Source: Butyriboletus loyo (Eukaryota; Basidiomycota; Agaricomycetes; Boletales; Boletaceae). Taken from it: 43,263 nt of DNA. Of this stretch, positions 8,838 to 20,190 are shown piece after piece. The notes beneath the pieces are model-generated. The model did not search any database. It saw only the letters and a list, made by a program, of their open reading frames with translations, and was not told the origin of the DNA. Each line of letters begins with the position of its first letter. Position 1 is the first letter of the stretch. The stretch lies in contig JBBPSI010000207.1 of NCBI GenBank assembly GCA_038093515.1, forward strand, positions 1 to 43,263, read 5' to 3'. The position numbers and the translations under genes are program-made.

Positions 8838-10184
8838 AGCCGCCCTCCCCTCTCGCCCACCATTTCCATCCCACAATCAAGACACGTCGGTTGTTCCTTC
8901 CACGTTCCTTCCCCCGAACCGGAACCTATCATCGTTGACAACCCATTGCCGCCACACTCTCCCGCCCAGTTAGACCCTCAGCCCCAGCCAGACCCCGAAC
9001 CCTCTTATCAACCTGAGGACCAGGGTCTAGGGCAGGAATCTGAACAGGCACCTAGTGACGACGGATACAACGGCGACTGGCTTGATAGTACCCCCCACAT
9101 CTCTCGCTCCCCATCTCCACCATACTACCCACCCACCAATTTCCTAAAACGACAACGACAACGACAACGATATGTCTGACAAAAAGAATATCGTTCCCAA
9201 GGACTTCACCAGCCTCAACGAAGATGCTTCACAATGGCTCCTCGCCATGCGCACTTACTTCGACGCCAACCAGTCGGCCTTCCCTGACGACAAATCAAAA
9301 ATCAATGCCCTCCTCATAATCAATGCCCTCCTCATGAAAATGAGCGAAGGGAAAGGAAAGACGTTCTCCGAAGGCTGGATGGGCCTTCTCTTAGACGGGC
9401 ATCCCACCGAATGACAAAAAGAGTTCACGACTGTCTGTGAAGACTTTCAAAGGGTTTTCCATCCCTTTGACATAGGAGAAAGTGCCAGGATTGATCTGGG
9501 GAACCTCACCCAGAACAAAGCCAACCGAAAAGACGGCTATGACACCTATGTCACGGAATTCCAGCTGCTCGCCGCCAAGTCTGGGATCTCTGATGAGAAA
9601 GCACTCATTGAATGGTTCATTCGTGGTCTCAACCCCACCTCGCTGAGTCTGTCCTCTCATGCGAGAAACCGCCCACCACACTCGCCGGTTGGGCCGAAAA
9701 GACCTCTGCCTTCCATGCGCAACACAAGCGCATCGACGACCTTCGCACAGGGAAATGCTACATCCCTATGTTCTCCTCTTCCTCCAAGCCCTCGTCCAAC
9801 CAAAGGGACCCCAATGCCATGGACGTAGACGCCATCCGACTTACTTCCCTGCAACGCGCGGAGTACATGAAACAGAACAAATGTTTCATATGCCACCAAG
9901 TCGGTTGTTGTTCCACCAATCATCCCTGCCCCCCTCGTAACAGACAGAACTCCCGAGGACCACCCCCTCGTCCCCCTCGCAACCCTCAGCATGCATGCGC
10001 CACCGTCGTCACACCCCCCGAACCAAAGCCCTCCCCACTCGTTGACTACTTGTCCGAGTTGAAAGGTCGAGGCACCCAACAGGAAGATGTCTTGAATGTC
10101 CTCAAGGCATGCTTCAACGAAGATGAAGAAAGACTGCCCGTCGCAGCAACCAAGGTGGCCGAAGAATGGCCAAAGGATTTTTAG
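8838..10184 (+). pseudogene. TE-B gag, broken
   Basis: The core starts at ATG 9172 (SDKKNIVPKDF) and encodes a Ty3-type capsid region followed by a knuckle of unusual order, CFICHQVGCCSTNH, C-C-C-H rather than C-C-H-C. Damage: TGA at 9412-9414 and a 1-nt loss near 9630 that moves the frame to the one ending in TAG 10182-10184. Upstream (8838-9179) lies an open acidic, Pro-rich frame without ATG. In TE-B2 the same frame is continuous with gag; in TE-B an indel in the (ACGACA)n tract just before ATG 9172 breaks it. The true N-terminus is therefore uncertain. Confidence 0.85.
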
Positions 10185-13100
10185 AAGAGAGGGAAGTTTC
10201 GACGTCTTCTCCTCTCCATACTCTCACCCCTGTAGTTTTATCAAACCCCAATGCGCAATCAATTCGAGTTCCAGTGTCATTATTTGCGCAAGAAGGAGGT
10301 CAAATCGTCGACACATTCGCCCTGGTGGACAGTGGCGCAAGCGGATGCTTCATAGATCATGATCTAGTGAAGCGAAAGAGACTGCCGATGGAACGGCTAC
10401 CCAAACCACTAAGTGCCCAGAACGTGGATGGGTCAAACAACCAAGGAGGAGTCATCAGACACAAGGTCACCCTCTCCATCAGAGTTGGAGAAACCGAGGA
10501 GGAACGGAGTTTCCTGGTCCTCAACATTGGAAGAGAAAACATGATCCTAGGGCTACCGTGGTTGAGAGAAGCCAACCCGGTAATAGATTGGGCCACTGGC
10601 CACATCAATCTCCCGGATCAAATCAAGAAGCCCCAACATGACTCCCCTCGGGCAATCACACAGCGTTACCTCATACAGTACCTGGACTTGGACCCAGACT
10701 CCAAGATCGCCAAGCTCTGGAAGAAGCGAGTAGACGCTTCAGCAAGGGACGCCTACCCCGTCCAGAAGGCAACCATCGCCACTGAAATCGCCGCACAGAC
10801 CATCAAGGAGAAAGCAGTTCTCCCAACCCCATTCAAGTCCTTCGCAGACGTTTTTGACAAGAAAAACACTGAGGAGTTACCCCCATCCAGGTCGTTCGAC
10901 CACGCCATTGACCTCGACAAAGACTTCATACCCAAAGTCACTAAGGTCTATCCTCTGAACCCGAAAGAATCAGAGGCATGTAAGGCATTCGTTGAAGAAC
11001 ACCTCAAGTCGGGGAAGATCACCCCCTCCAAATCCCCTCAAGCCGCCCCTTTCTTCTTCGTATCCAAGAAAGATGGCTCGTTACAACCTTGTCAAGACTA
11101 CCGATATCTGAACTCCCACACGGTCAAGAATGCCTACCCCCTACCCCTCATCTCTGACCTCATCGACTGTCTCAAAGGGTCCAAGATCTTCACAAAAATG
11201 GACATCCGCTGGGGATACAACAACGTCCTCATCAAGCTGAATGACCGCTGGAAAGTGGCCTTCATCACCCCTCAAGGGCTGTTCAAGCCCACCGTGATGT
11301 TCTTCGGACTTTGCAACTCCCCAGCCACGTTCCAGGCCCTGATGGACCATATTTTTGGAGATCTTATGGCAGAAGGGTGGCTAATCATTTATATGGATGA
11401 TCTTCTAATCCATTCTGCCACTACTGCTGAGCACGAGTCCTGAATGATCCGAGTCTTGGAGAGGTTATGAGAACATAAACTATTCCTCAAGCTAGAGAAG
11501 TGCTCGTTCGACGCCGAGGAAGTCGAATACCTAGGGATGATGGTCCGAGAAGGACAGGTCAAAATGGATCCCACCAAATTGAAGGCAATTTGCGAATGGA
11601 ACCCTCCCACTTCCATGAAAGCAGTATGGTCTTTCATCGGATTCTGCAATTTCTATCGCAGATTCATTCAAGATTTCTCTCATATCGCGAAGCCGCTACA
11701 TGACCTGACAAAAAAGAACTCCCCCTGGGCTTGGACCCCCGCCTGTGAGCAGGCATTCCAGGCGATCAAACAGTCCTTCCTCCGACAACCCATTCTCTCT
11801 ATGCCTGACGTCACCAAGCCGTTCGCTGTCATGACGGACGCCTCCCTCACCGCCACAGGCGTGGTACTTATGCAGAAGGATGTTAATGGCGACCTACATC
11901 CTTGCGCCTACCTCTTGAAGATGCTCTCGCCCGCAGAGCGCAACTACAATATCTATGATCACGAGTTGCTCGTGGTCATCCATGCGTTAGAAGAATGGTG
12001 ACACTACCTACGAGGTACTGGTCACCAAGTCGAGGTTCTCACTCACCACAAGAACCTCACGTATTTCCGCCAACCAAACAAGCTGTCTCGCCGGCAGGCA
12101 CAATGGCTCATGTTCTTGCAGGATTTCGACCTGCACTTCCACCACATCCCTGGAACTCAGATGGGCCCCACCGACGCCCTGTCCCGACATGATGACATCG
12201 ATACTTCCACAGACAATCAGGAAGTTACTCTCCTCCCTGATAACTTGTTCGCCAGGAAAATCGACCTCGCTCTGGCAGAAAAGATCGCCGCCTCCTCCCC
12301 CAGTGACCCAATGATCAAATGCTGTATGCAGGCCCTCTATGAAGATTCCCCCCTCTTTCCCAAGATGAACACGGGAGATTGGGACTTCGACAGCAAAGAG
12401 TTGTATTTCCGAAAGAAACATTACATCCCAGAAGCAGCTCACGTCGACCTCATCCGATCCCTGCATGAGAGCCCAGCTGGTGGTCATGGTGGCATCTTCC
12501 ACACCCAGAATCTGGTGCAACGGGATTATTGGTGGCCAGGAATGGCTAATCTTGTCCGACGTTTCGTCTCCGGTTGTGTTACGAGACAACGGAGTTATCA
12601 AGTGGCACACGGGGTTCCGCAACTGTTGCAGTACTACACAAGTACTGGCGATGGTAATGAGGATAGCTCAGACCTTAATCTTCTCAACTGTTGCCAGCGA
12701 ATAAGACAAGTGGTTAAAGCTAGGGAATCCTAGCTGCAACCACGAGCCCTTTTATATTACAAGGGAATGCACACAGACCATGTAGTGCGTGAGACTAGTT
12801 ACTATACATGTATATATGAAGAAGTCACGAGTCGACGATGATGGGAAATAGAAGTCGACAGCGATCAAAAAGGAGAGAAGCAAATGGAGATTAAATACAT
12901 GAGGCATGACATCATAGAGTCTGGGCCAGTCTGGACCATGACATCATATGCTTAGTCAGCTTGTGATCACATGTATAATCCCACGATCACGTGCACTAAG
13001 TCAGGTGATCTTTGAAAGAGAAATATGACGAAGTCCGAATGCAAAAGATAGTTATAAGAGGTACAATTATAACAGGTTGCGCTACTTGCCAAGCGCATAA

Positions 13101-14229
13101 GGTTAATACTCACCCCACCATTCCCCCTCTTACTCCTCTGGCCAGCGTGGCCTCTCGCCCATTCGAACAGGTCTCTGTTGACCTCATCACCGGTCTCCCT
13201 CCCTCTTTGGGATATGATTCTGTCATGGTCGTGGTAGACCATGGGCTTACGAAGGAGGTAATTTATTCCCCTTGCAACAAGGACATTGACGCAGCAGGAG
13301 TTGCCTGATTGTTTTTCAAGACTGTCTTCCTTCAGTTCGGCCTTCACTCCCGCTGCATCTCAGACCGAGGCCCCCAGTTTGCGTCTGCCTTTGCTAGGAA
13401 ACTCGCGAGACTCCTCGACTACAACCTTGCCCTTTCCTCTGCATACCACCCTCAGACCGACAGAGAAACCAAACAAGTCAATCAGGAATTGGAGACGTAT
13501 CTGAGAACCTTTTGTGATGGCCACCCAGAATGATGGGCTGAACTCCTCCCTATGGCTGAATTCTCCCACAATTTGATGACCCATTCCTCAATGAATGTGA
13601 CCCCCTTCTCCCTGATGGTTGGATACAAGCCAAGGTCTTATCCTCCAATCAGAAAGACTTTTCTCCCTGCTCTCGAGTCTAGACTCTCGGAACTCACGGG
13701 AGCCCGAACTGAGGCCCTGGAAGCCCATGAGAAGGCACAGCGTTTGATGAAGGAATGGATCTCATCCAAGTTCCGCCTGTGGAAGACAGGGGATAAGGTT
13801 TGGCTCAAAGGATGCAACCTTCGACTCAGGTACCCGTCGAAGAAGCTGGCCCCTAGACAGGAAGGTCTGTTCAAGATTGCACAAGTTGTCTCCCCTGTGG
13901 CGTACAGGCTCCGACTACTGCCGACCTGGAAGATCCATGACGTCTTCCATGCGTCACTGCTGACTCCTTATCGTGAAACTGTGGAGCATGGTCCGAATTT
14001 CACAAACCCTCCTCTGGAAGAAATAGACAGAGATGAAGAATACGAGATCGATCGGATCTTGTCCCATCGCGGATCAAAGGGATGCCGCCAGTTCCTGGTA
14101 TCCTGGAAAGGATACTCTACAGTGGAAAACACCTGGGAACCAAATGGGAACCTGGTCCATGCGCAGGCCTTGCTCAAGGCTTATAAGCTGCGCCATCCCA
14201 AGGATTTTCCCTCCCCATCTTCGCAGTAA
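10166..14229 (+). pseudogene. TE-B pol: protease, RT, RNase H, integrase, chromodomain
   Basis: ATGGCC at 10166 overlaps the gag end by 19 nt in the -1 frame. Protease ALVDSGASG lies near 10320. RT has KMDIRWG near 11200 and an intact YMDD (11390-11401). RNase H runs about 11800-12190 (one motif Asp reads LTHHKNL), then H2C2, split by the L1b LTR. The integrase core follows; its catalytic Glu codon is AAA (ETK, 13471-13473) where TE-C, TE-B2 and TE-F have Glu. The chromodomain (FLVSWKGY, TWEP) lies near 14090-14135. Stop TAA 14227-14229. With the LTR and its 5-bp duplication (503 bp) removed the whole frame is continuous, broken only by five in-frame TGA codons: 11441, 11468, 11999, 13306 and 13531. 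Confidence 0.93.
12577..13074 (-). repeat. Solo L1b LTR inside TE-B pol
   Basis: 498 bp, TGTTACGAG...TTATAACA, target duplication GGTTG (12572-12576, 13075-13079). It has the same length as the L1b copy at 22283-22780 and is related to L1 in its core promoter and leader. Confidence 0.93.
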
Positions 14230-14238
14230 ACAACCAAG

Positions 14239-15459
14239 ATGGCCATTCCTCCCACTGAGAACAATGCTGCCGACAACAACGAAAACCTTCCCCTTCCGCC
14301 TCAACCTCCTGTTCGTTCGTCTCGCCTTCCAGTGTCATCCCGCCGTGTCCTCTACACCGCCATCCTAGAAAACCCAGTCGCCACATACGTGCTTGAACAG
14401 CGCATGGACTTCACTGGGGACTATGTCCTCCGTACACTCGCTTCCCTTTATCGCTCCTACGCCCTCGCCCAAACCATCCATACCCGTCTGTGCCCAGACA
14501 ACCAGCCACCCGTCTATGCCGCTGCCCTTGAGTCTTCCCTGATGGAAGCTCGAGGGTATACATTGGACATTCTCCACGCCAAAGGGTTCGGCTATGTCGT
14601 CGACCAACTCTTGCCAGGTATTCTGGCTCCTGTCCTTAGACCCATCCTCATCGTGCTTGCCCCTAGGGAGCGACAATTTTACCTTCACTCCGCCGACCGC
14701 ATCGGCTACCTCCACCCCATGGCTCGCGGCCCCAATCCAGTGCCTCGTCCTCCCCCGGCAAGATCTCCATTGCCTGTACCTATTCCAGTACCACCCGCCT
14801 GAGAGTCTCCTGCAACCACATTGGTAGCAGATTCATCTCGTGAGACGACAGGAGAATCATTGGAGTCCTTTCGGACCAACGTTGAGGAGCCACAGGTCGC
14901 TTGTCGATACTCCCCCCTACCGCCTCGTACAGTGTGTCGCCAACCTCGCCAGGCGTTACTCCAGGTCGGAGCCATCCCCAGGTCAGTCACCCTCACTGCT
15001 GCAGGAAGGAGGATCGCCAACCGAGCTGTCCGCTCAGTCACCCCCCAACCACCTACTCGACGGGGAACTCCCGCCATCCAGCTTATCCCTCGTATCACCT
15101 CCCCCCTCGCTGCAGCTGGTAGCTCTAATGACTCTTCCTACAGACCCCCACCTCCCTACCTTGCCAACTGGGGCACTCGCAGCCCAGGCCCTGCTCGACC
15201 TCGCCTCGTCCACCCACAGCTCTGCTTTGAGTGCAGTACTGTCGGTCATTTCTGCAGGGACTGCCCAAACTACACCTGCCCATTCTGTCATCAGATCGCC
15301 CCTGGTCATATACAGGAGTTTTGTCCAAGGCGTGTCTGCGGCTTATGCGGCGCCATTGGCCACATCGTTGCCAACTGCACCTTCAGGGATGACATCTGGG
15401 CAGACGTTTCTGCTGACGATGCTTACAACAATGATTTCAACAAGGGGGCCTCTCAGTGA
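14239..15459 (+). pseudogene. TE-B ORF3: pol-distal protein with three zinc knuckles
   Basis: ATG is 9 nt after the pol stop and the frame runs 407 codons to TGA 15457-15459, with a single internal stop (TGA 14800-14802; TE-B2 has CGG there). The first 170 residues form a region of no family I know. Pro/Ser/Arg-rich sequence follows, then three knuckles near 15220-15390: CFECSTVGHFCRDC, CPFCHQIAPGHIQEFC and CGLCGAIGHIVANC. The tail is acidic and polar. Only 51 nt separate it from the 3' LTR, so it is the last gene of the element. The short gap after pol, kept in both copies, would suit termination-reinitiation. It is not gag, since gag is present upstream. Confidence 0.85.
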
Positions 15460-15497
15460 AGGAACGATACAAGTAGTGGAGTCGGTGTCTCCACCAT

Positions 15498-15510
15498 GGG
15501 AAGGGGGTAA
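15498..15510 (+). promoter_or_regulatory. Polypurine tract of TE-B
   Basis: GGGAAGGGGGTAA directly before the 3' LTR. The same sequence lies at 4617-4629 on the minus strand in TE-B2. Confidence 0.8.
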
Positions 15511-15937
15511 TGTTATGGTAGTAGTCTACTTTTTCTCTCCTCTACCATTGGGACTACTATGTTCACCTAGCCTTTCGCTAGTTCCTTTCGAATGGTACCA
15601 ACCATTCTAACTTAGTCATCACTTCCCACGCACGGACACGCTTTCTTTCATACTCCAGAACATTCTAGAGTACTCCTTCCTCATTTGTACTTTCCTTCTC
15701 GCGACTCGATTAGGAACATGGTCTGTGTGCAGACCCCAGTAGTATAAAGACTCGGTCTTTACACCCATGTACTTTATCTAGTTCTACGCAGCAATCTGCT
15801 AGCAATTAGTTCGCTTCCAGACTCTTAGTGTGTGCACTAAGACATAGTCTGAGACTTCTCCCAGAACCGTCTCCAGAGTCCTGTGGCTACTCTTGAGTGC
15901 CACCTAGTCATTCTAGTTGTTAGCGCCAAGCATAACA
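15511..15937 (+). repeat. 3' LTR of TE-B (family L2)
   Basis: 427 bp, TGTTATGG...GCATAACA, the partner of 8369-8795. Six adjacent base pairs read TG in one LTR and CA in the other. Confidence 0.95.
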
Positions 15938-16738
15938 GTTCGGGGTGACCGTCACAGAAGATCCATAGATACATTTCCAATTCCTGGTTGACTCATTCAG
16001 TTTCGCCATCGGTCTGAGGGTGGTACGCGGAGGAGAGGGCAAGGTCGTAGTCGAGGAACCTTGTGAGTTCCCTAGCAAAGGCAGAGGCGAATTGAGGGCC
16101 TCAATCGGAGATGCAGCGGGAGTGAAGGCCGAATTGCAGGAAGACAGTCTTGAAAAATAACTTGGCAACCCCTGCTGCGTCAATCTCCTTGTTGCAAGGG
16201 GAATAAATTACCCCCTTTGTAAGCCCATGGTCTACCATGACCATGACAGAATCATATCCCAGAGAGGGGGGAAGGCCAGTGATGAGGTCGACCGAGACCT
16301 GTTCGAAAGGACGAGAGGCCACGCTGACCAGAGGAGTAAGAGGAGGGACGGTGGGATGGGTATTAACTTTGTGCGCCTGACAGATGGCGCAACCAGCGAC
16401 AAAACGTTGGATGAGATTAGCCATGCCTGGCCACCAATAATCCCGTTGCACCAGGTTCTGGGTGCGGAATATTCCACCGTGACCCCCAGTGGAACTTTCG
16501 TGCAGAGAGCGAATGAGGTCAACACGTGCCGCTTCAGGGATATAGTGTTTCTTCCTGAAGTATAGGTCCGTGCCATCAAAATCCCAATCACCAGCGTTCA
16601 TTTTGGGAAAGAGGGGTGAGTCCTTGTATAATGCCTGCATGCATCATTTAATCATGGGGTCACCGGAGGTAGAGGCGGCAATCTTTTCTGCAAGGGCCAG
16701 GTCAATTTTTCTAGCGAAGAGGTTTTCGGGGAGGAGAG

Positions 16739-17265
16739 TGTTATAATCATAAACATTTTACTTGTGCACTTCGAACACTTCGTACACTTTCAATTCGGAC
16801 TTAGTCAAAATTCACTTTCAAAGGTCACGTGACATAGCGCACATGATCGTGGGAACTTACATGTGATCCCTTGCTGACTAAGCATATGATGTCATGGCCT
16901 AGACCAGGCCTAGACTCTATGACGTCACGACACATGTATTTAATCTCCGTTTACTTCTCTTCTTTATGATCCCCGCGCCTCGTGTGGTTAATCACCGTCG
17001 CGCTTCTCTTCTTTAGTCTATCCATGTATAGTAGTTTATCTCACGCACAGCATGGTCTGTGCGCACTTCTGTACAATATATAAAGGCTCGTGGTTAGACT
17101 AGGATTCCCTAGTTTTAACCACTTGTCTATTCGCTGGCAACAGTTGAGGATTAAGCTAGAACTCCAGTTCATCTCTGCCAGGTACTTGTGTATACCTGCG
17201 ACTGTTGTGGACCGCTTGTGACTTGTATTCGTACTGGCATTCGACCGTGCGTTGCTATCATTACA
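16739..17265 (+). repeat. Solo L1 LTR inside TE-B2 pol (RNase H-integrase linker)
   Basis: 527 bp, TGTTATAATC...CATTACA, target duplication GAGAG (16734-16738, 17266-17270). Confidence 0.93.
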
Positions 17266-18614
17266 GAGAGTGACTTCCTGGTTATCGGCGGAGGTGTTGA
17301 CATCATCCCATCGGGACAGGGCATCGGCAGGGCCCATCTGAGTCCCGGGGATGTGATGGAAGCACAGGTCGAAATCCTGCAGGAACATTAGCCACCAGGC
17401 TTGCTGGCAGGACAGCTTGTTAGGTTGGCGGAAGTAGGTGAGGTTCTTGTGGTCGGTGAGAATCTCCACCTGGTGCCAGTACCACGCAGGTAATGTCACC
17501 ACCCTTCCAACGCATGAATGACTGCGAGCAACTCGTGATCGTAGATATCATAGTTGCACTCTGCTGGTGAGAGTGTCTTTGAGAGGTACGTGCAAGGATG
17601 TAGGTTGCCATTGACATCCTTCTGCATGAGCACTGCTCCAGTGGCAGTGAGAGAAGCGTCCATCATGACAGCAAACAGCTTTGTGACATCGGGCATGGAG
17701 AGGATGGGTTGGTGGAGGAAGGATTGCTTGATGGCCTGGAATGCCTGTTCACAAGCCGGGGTCCAAGCCCATGGGGTGTTCTTCTTTGTGAGGTTGTGCA
17801 GTGGCTTCGTGATGTGGGAGAAGTCTTGGATGAACCTGCAGTAAAAGTTGCAAAACCCAATGAAGGATCTGACTGCCTTCACCAAGGTCGGGGGGTTCCA
17901 TTTGCGAATGGCTTTCAGTTTGGTAGGGTCCATCTTGACCTGCCCTTCTCGGACCATCATTCCGAGGTATTCTACTTCTTCGGCGTCAAATGAACACTTT
18001 TCTAGCTTGAGAAAAAGCTTGTGTTCACGCAATCTCTCCAGGACACAGATCGTTCATGCTTCGTGCTCGGCAGTGGTGGCGGAATGGATTAGGAGGTCAT
18101 CCATGCAGATAATCAGCCACCCTTCAGCCATGAGATCACCGAAGATATGGTCCATCAAGGCTTGAAACGTAGCGGGGGAGTTGCACAGCCCAAAAAACAT
18201 CACCGTCAGTTCGAATAATCCCTGGGAGGTGATGAATGCTGCCTTCCAGCGGTTGTTCGGTTTGATGAGGACATTGTTGTACCCCCAGCGGATATTCATC
18301 TTGGTGAAGATTTTCGATCCCTTGAGGCGATCAATGAGGTTGGAGATGAGGGGGAGGGGATAGGTGTTCTTGACTATATGGGAGTTCAAGTACTGGTAGT
18401 CTTGACAAGGGCAGAGCGAGCCGTTTTTCTTGGATACGAAGAAGAAAGGAGCGGCTTGAGGGGACTTGGAAGGGGTGATCTTTCCCGACTTGAGGTGTTC
18501 TTCGACGAACGCCTTGCATGCCTCTGATTCCTTCAGGTTCAGAGGATAGACCTTAGCAACTTTCAGGACGAAGTCTTTGTCGAGGTCAATGGCGTGGTCA
18601 AATGACCTGGATGG

Positions 18615-19151
18615 TGTTATAATCATAACATTTACTCGTACATTTTCAGTTTGGACTTAGTCGTTTTGCTTCAACTTCACCTTCAAAGATCACGTGACAA
18701 AGTGCACATGATCGTGGGAACTTACATGTGATCTCCTGTTGACTAAGCAATGATGTCATGGCCTAGACCAGGCCTAGACTCTATGACGTCACAACACATG
18801 TATTTAATCTCCATTTACTTCTCTTCTCTTTGATCGCAGCGCCTCATGTGATTAATCACCGCTGCGCTTCTCTTCTTTTTGATCCCTGTTGACCCTGGAA
18901 TCTAGCCATGTATAGTAGATCATTCCACACACAGCTTGGTCTGTGCGCATGTCTGTACAATATATAAAGGCTTGTGGTTAGACTAGGATTCCCTAGTTTT
19001 AACCACTTGTCTATTCACTGGCAACAGTTGAGGATTAAGTTGAAGCTCCAGTTTCATACTGCCAGGTACTTGTGTATACCTGCGACTGTTGTGGACTGCT
19101 TGTGGCTTGGTACTACGTGCTAGCATTCAACTGCACGTTGCCTTCACAACA
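18615..19151 (+). repeat. Solo L1 LTR inside TE-B2 pol (before RT)
   Basis: 537 bp, TGTTATAATC...CACAACA, target duplication GATGG (18610-18614, 19152-19156). Confidence 0.93.
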
Positions 19152-20190
19152 GATGGGGGTAGCTCCTCAGTGTTTTTCTTGTCGAAGACGTCTGCGAAGG
19201 ACTTGAATGGGGTCGGAAGAACAGCTTTTTCTTTAATGGTTTGGGCAGTGATCTCCGTGGCGATGGTGGCTTTTCTGACAGGGTAAGCTTCCCTTGCTGA
19301 AGCATCTACTCGCTTCTTCCAGAGCTTGGCGATCTTGGAGTCTGGGTCCATGTCCAGGTACCGTACAAGGTAGTGCTACACGATTGCCTGAGGGGAGTCA
19401 TGTCGGGGCTTCTTAATTTGATTGGGGAGATTGATGTGGCCAGTGGCCCAATCTATTACCGGGTTTGCTTCTCGTAACCACAGTAAGCCCAGGATCATGT
19501 TTTCTTTGCCTATGTTGAGGACTAGGAAACTCTGTTCCTCCTCGGTTTCTCCGATCCTGACGGAGATGGTGACCTTATGTCGGATTACTCCTCCTTGATT
19601 GTTTGACCCATCCACATTCTGCGCACAGAGTGGCTTGGGGAGGCGCTCCATTGGCAGCCTTTTTCACTTCACTAGATCCCGGTCTATGAAGCATCCGCTT
19701 GCGCCGCTGTCTACCAGGGCGAATGTGTCAACAATTTGTCCCCCTTCATGCACAAAAATTGACACAGGGACTTGAATGGATTGCGCATGTGGGTTTGATA
19801 AAACTACAGGGGTGAGAGTATGGAGAGGAGAAGACGTCGAAACTTCCCTCTCTTCTAAAAATCCTTCGGCCATTCTTCGGCCACCTTGGTTGCTGCGACA
19901 GGCAGCCTTTCTTCATTGTCATTGTTGAAACATGCTTTGAGCACGTTTAGGACATCATCTTGCTGAGTGCCTCGACCTTTCAACTCGGACAGGTAGTTGA
20001 TGAGTGGGGAGGGCTTTGGTTCAGGAGGTGTGACGACAGCGGCGTGTGCATGCTGAGGGTTGCGAGGGGGACAAGGGGGGGGTCCTCGGGAGTTCTGTCC
20101 ATTTTGAGGGGGGCAAGGATGGTTAGTGGAGCGACAGCCGACTTGGTGGCATATGAAGCACTTGTTCTGCTTCATGTACTCTGCGCGTTG

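Larger units (their letters stand above)
8369..15937 (+). mobile_element. TE-B: complete 7.6-kb chromovirus inserted in TE-B2 integrase
   Basis: Two 427-bp L2 LTRs enclose gag, pol and ORF3. Target duplication GTTCG (8364-8368, 15938-15942). It interrupts the integrase gene of TE-B2, its own family, in the opposite direction. The LTRs differ at 19 of 427 positions without indels; 18 differences are transitions at former CpG sites. One L1b LTR (12577-13074) lies inside. Inactive: stops in all three genes, a gag frameshift and a substituted integrase Glu. Confidence 0.95.
7666..19873 (-). pseudogene. TE-B2 pol, split by TE-B and two L1 LTRs
   Basis: Minus-strand polyprotein in pieces 19873-19152, 18614-17266, 16738-15938 and 8368-7666. 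Protease ALVDSGASG lies near 19710. The RT is dead on two counts: the first catalytic Asp is Asn (KMNIRWG, near 18290) and YMDD reads CMDD (18096-18107). RNase H follows, then H2C2, integrase and chromodomain (7666-7941). In-frame TGA stops occur after DLVK, HEA, EGW, MIK, SD, TE and YRL (7981), and one TAG near 19376. Its start overlaps the end of gag, as in TE-B: ATGGCC at 19871-19873 lies upstream of the gag stop at 19855. Confidence 0.88.

Noticed and set aside
9148..9170. Short tandem repeat (ACGACA)n as a CRISPR-like or satellite array
   Set aside because: A simple microsatellite inside the gag N-terminal region, also present as an AAC repeat in TE-B2.
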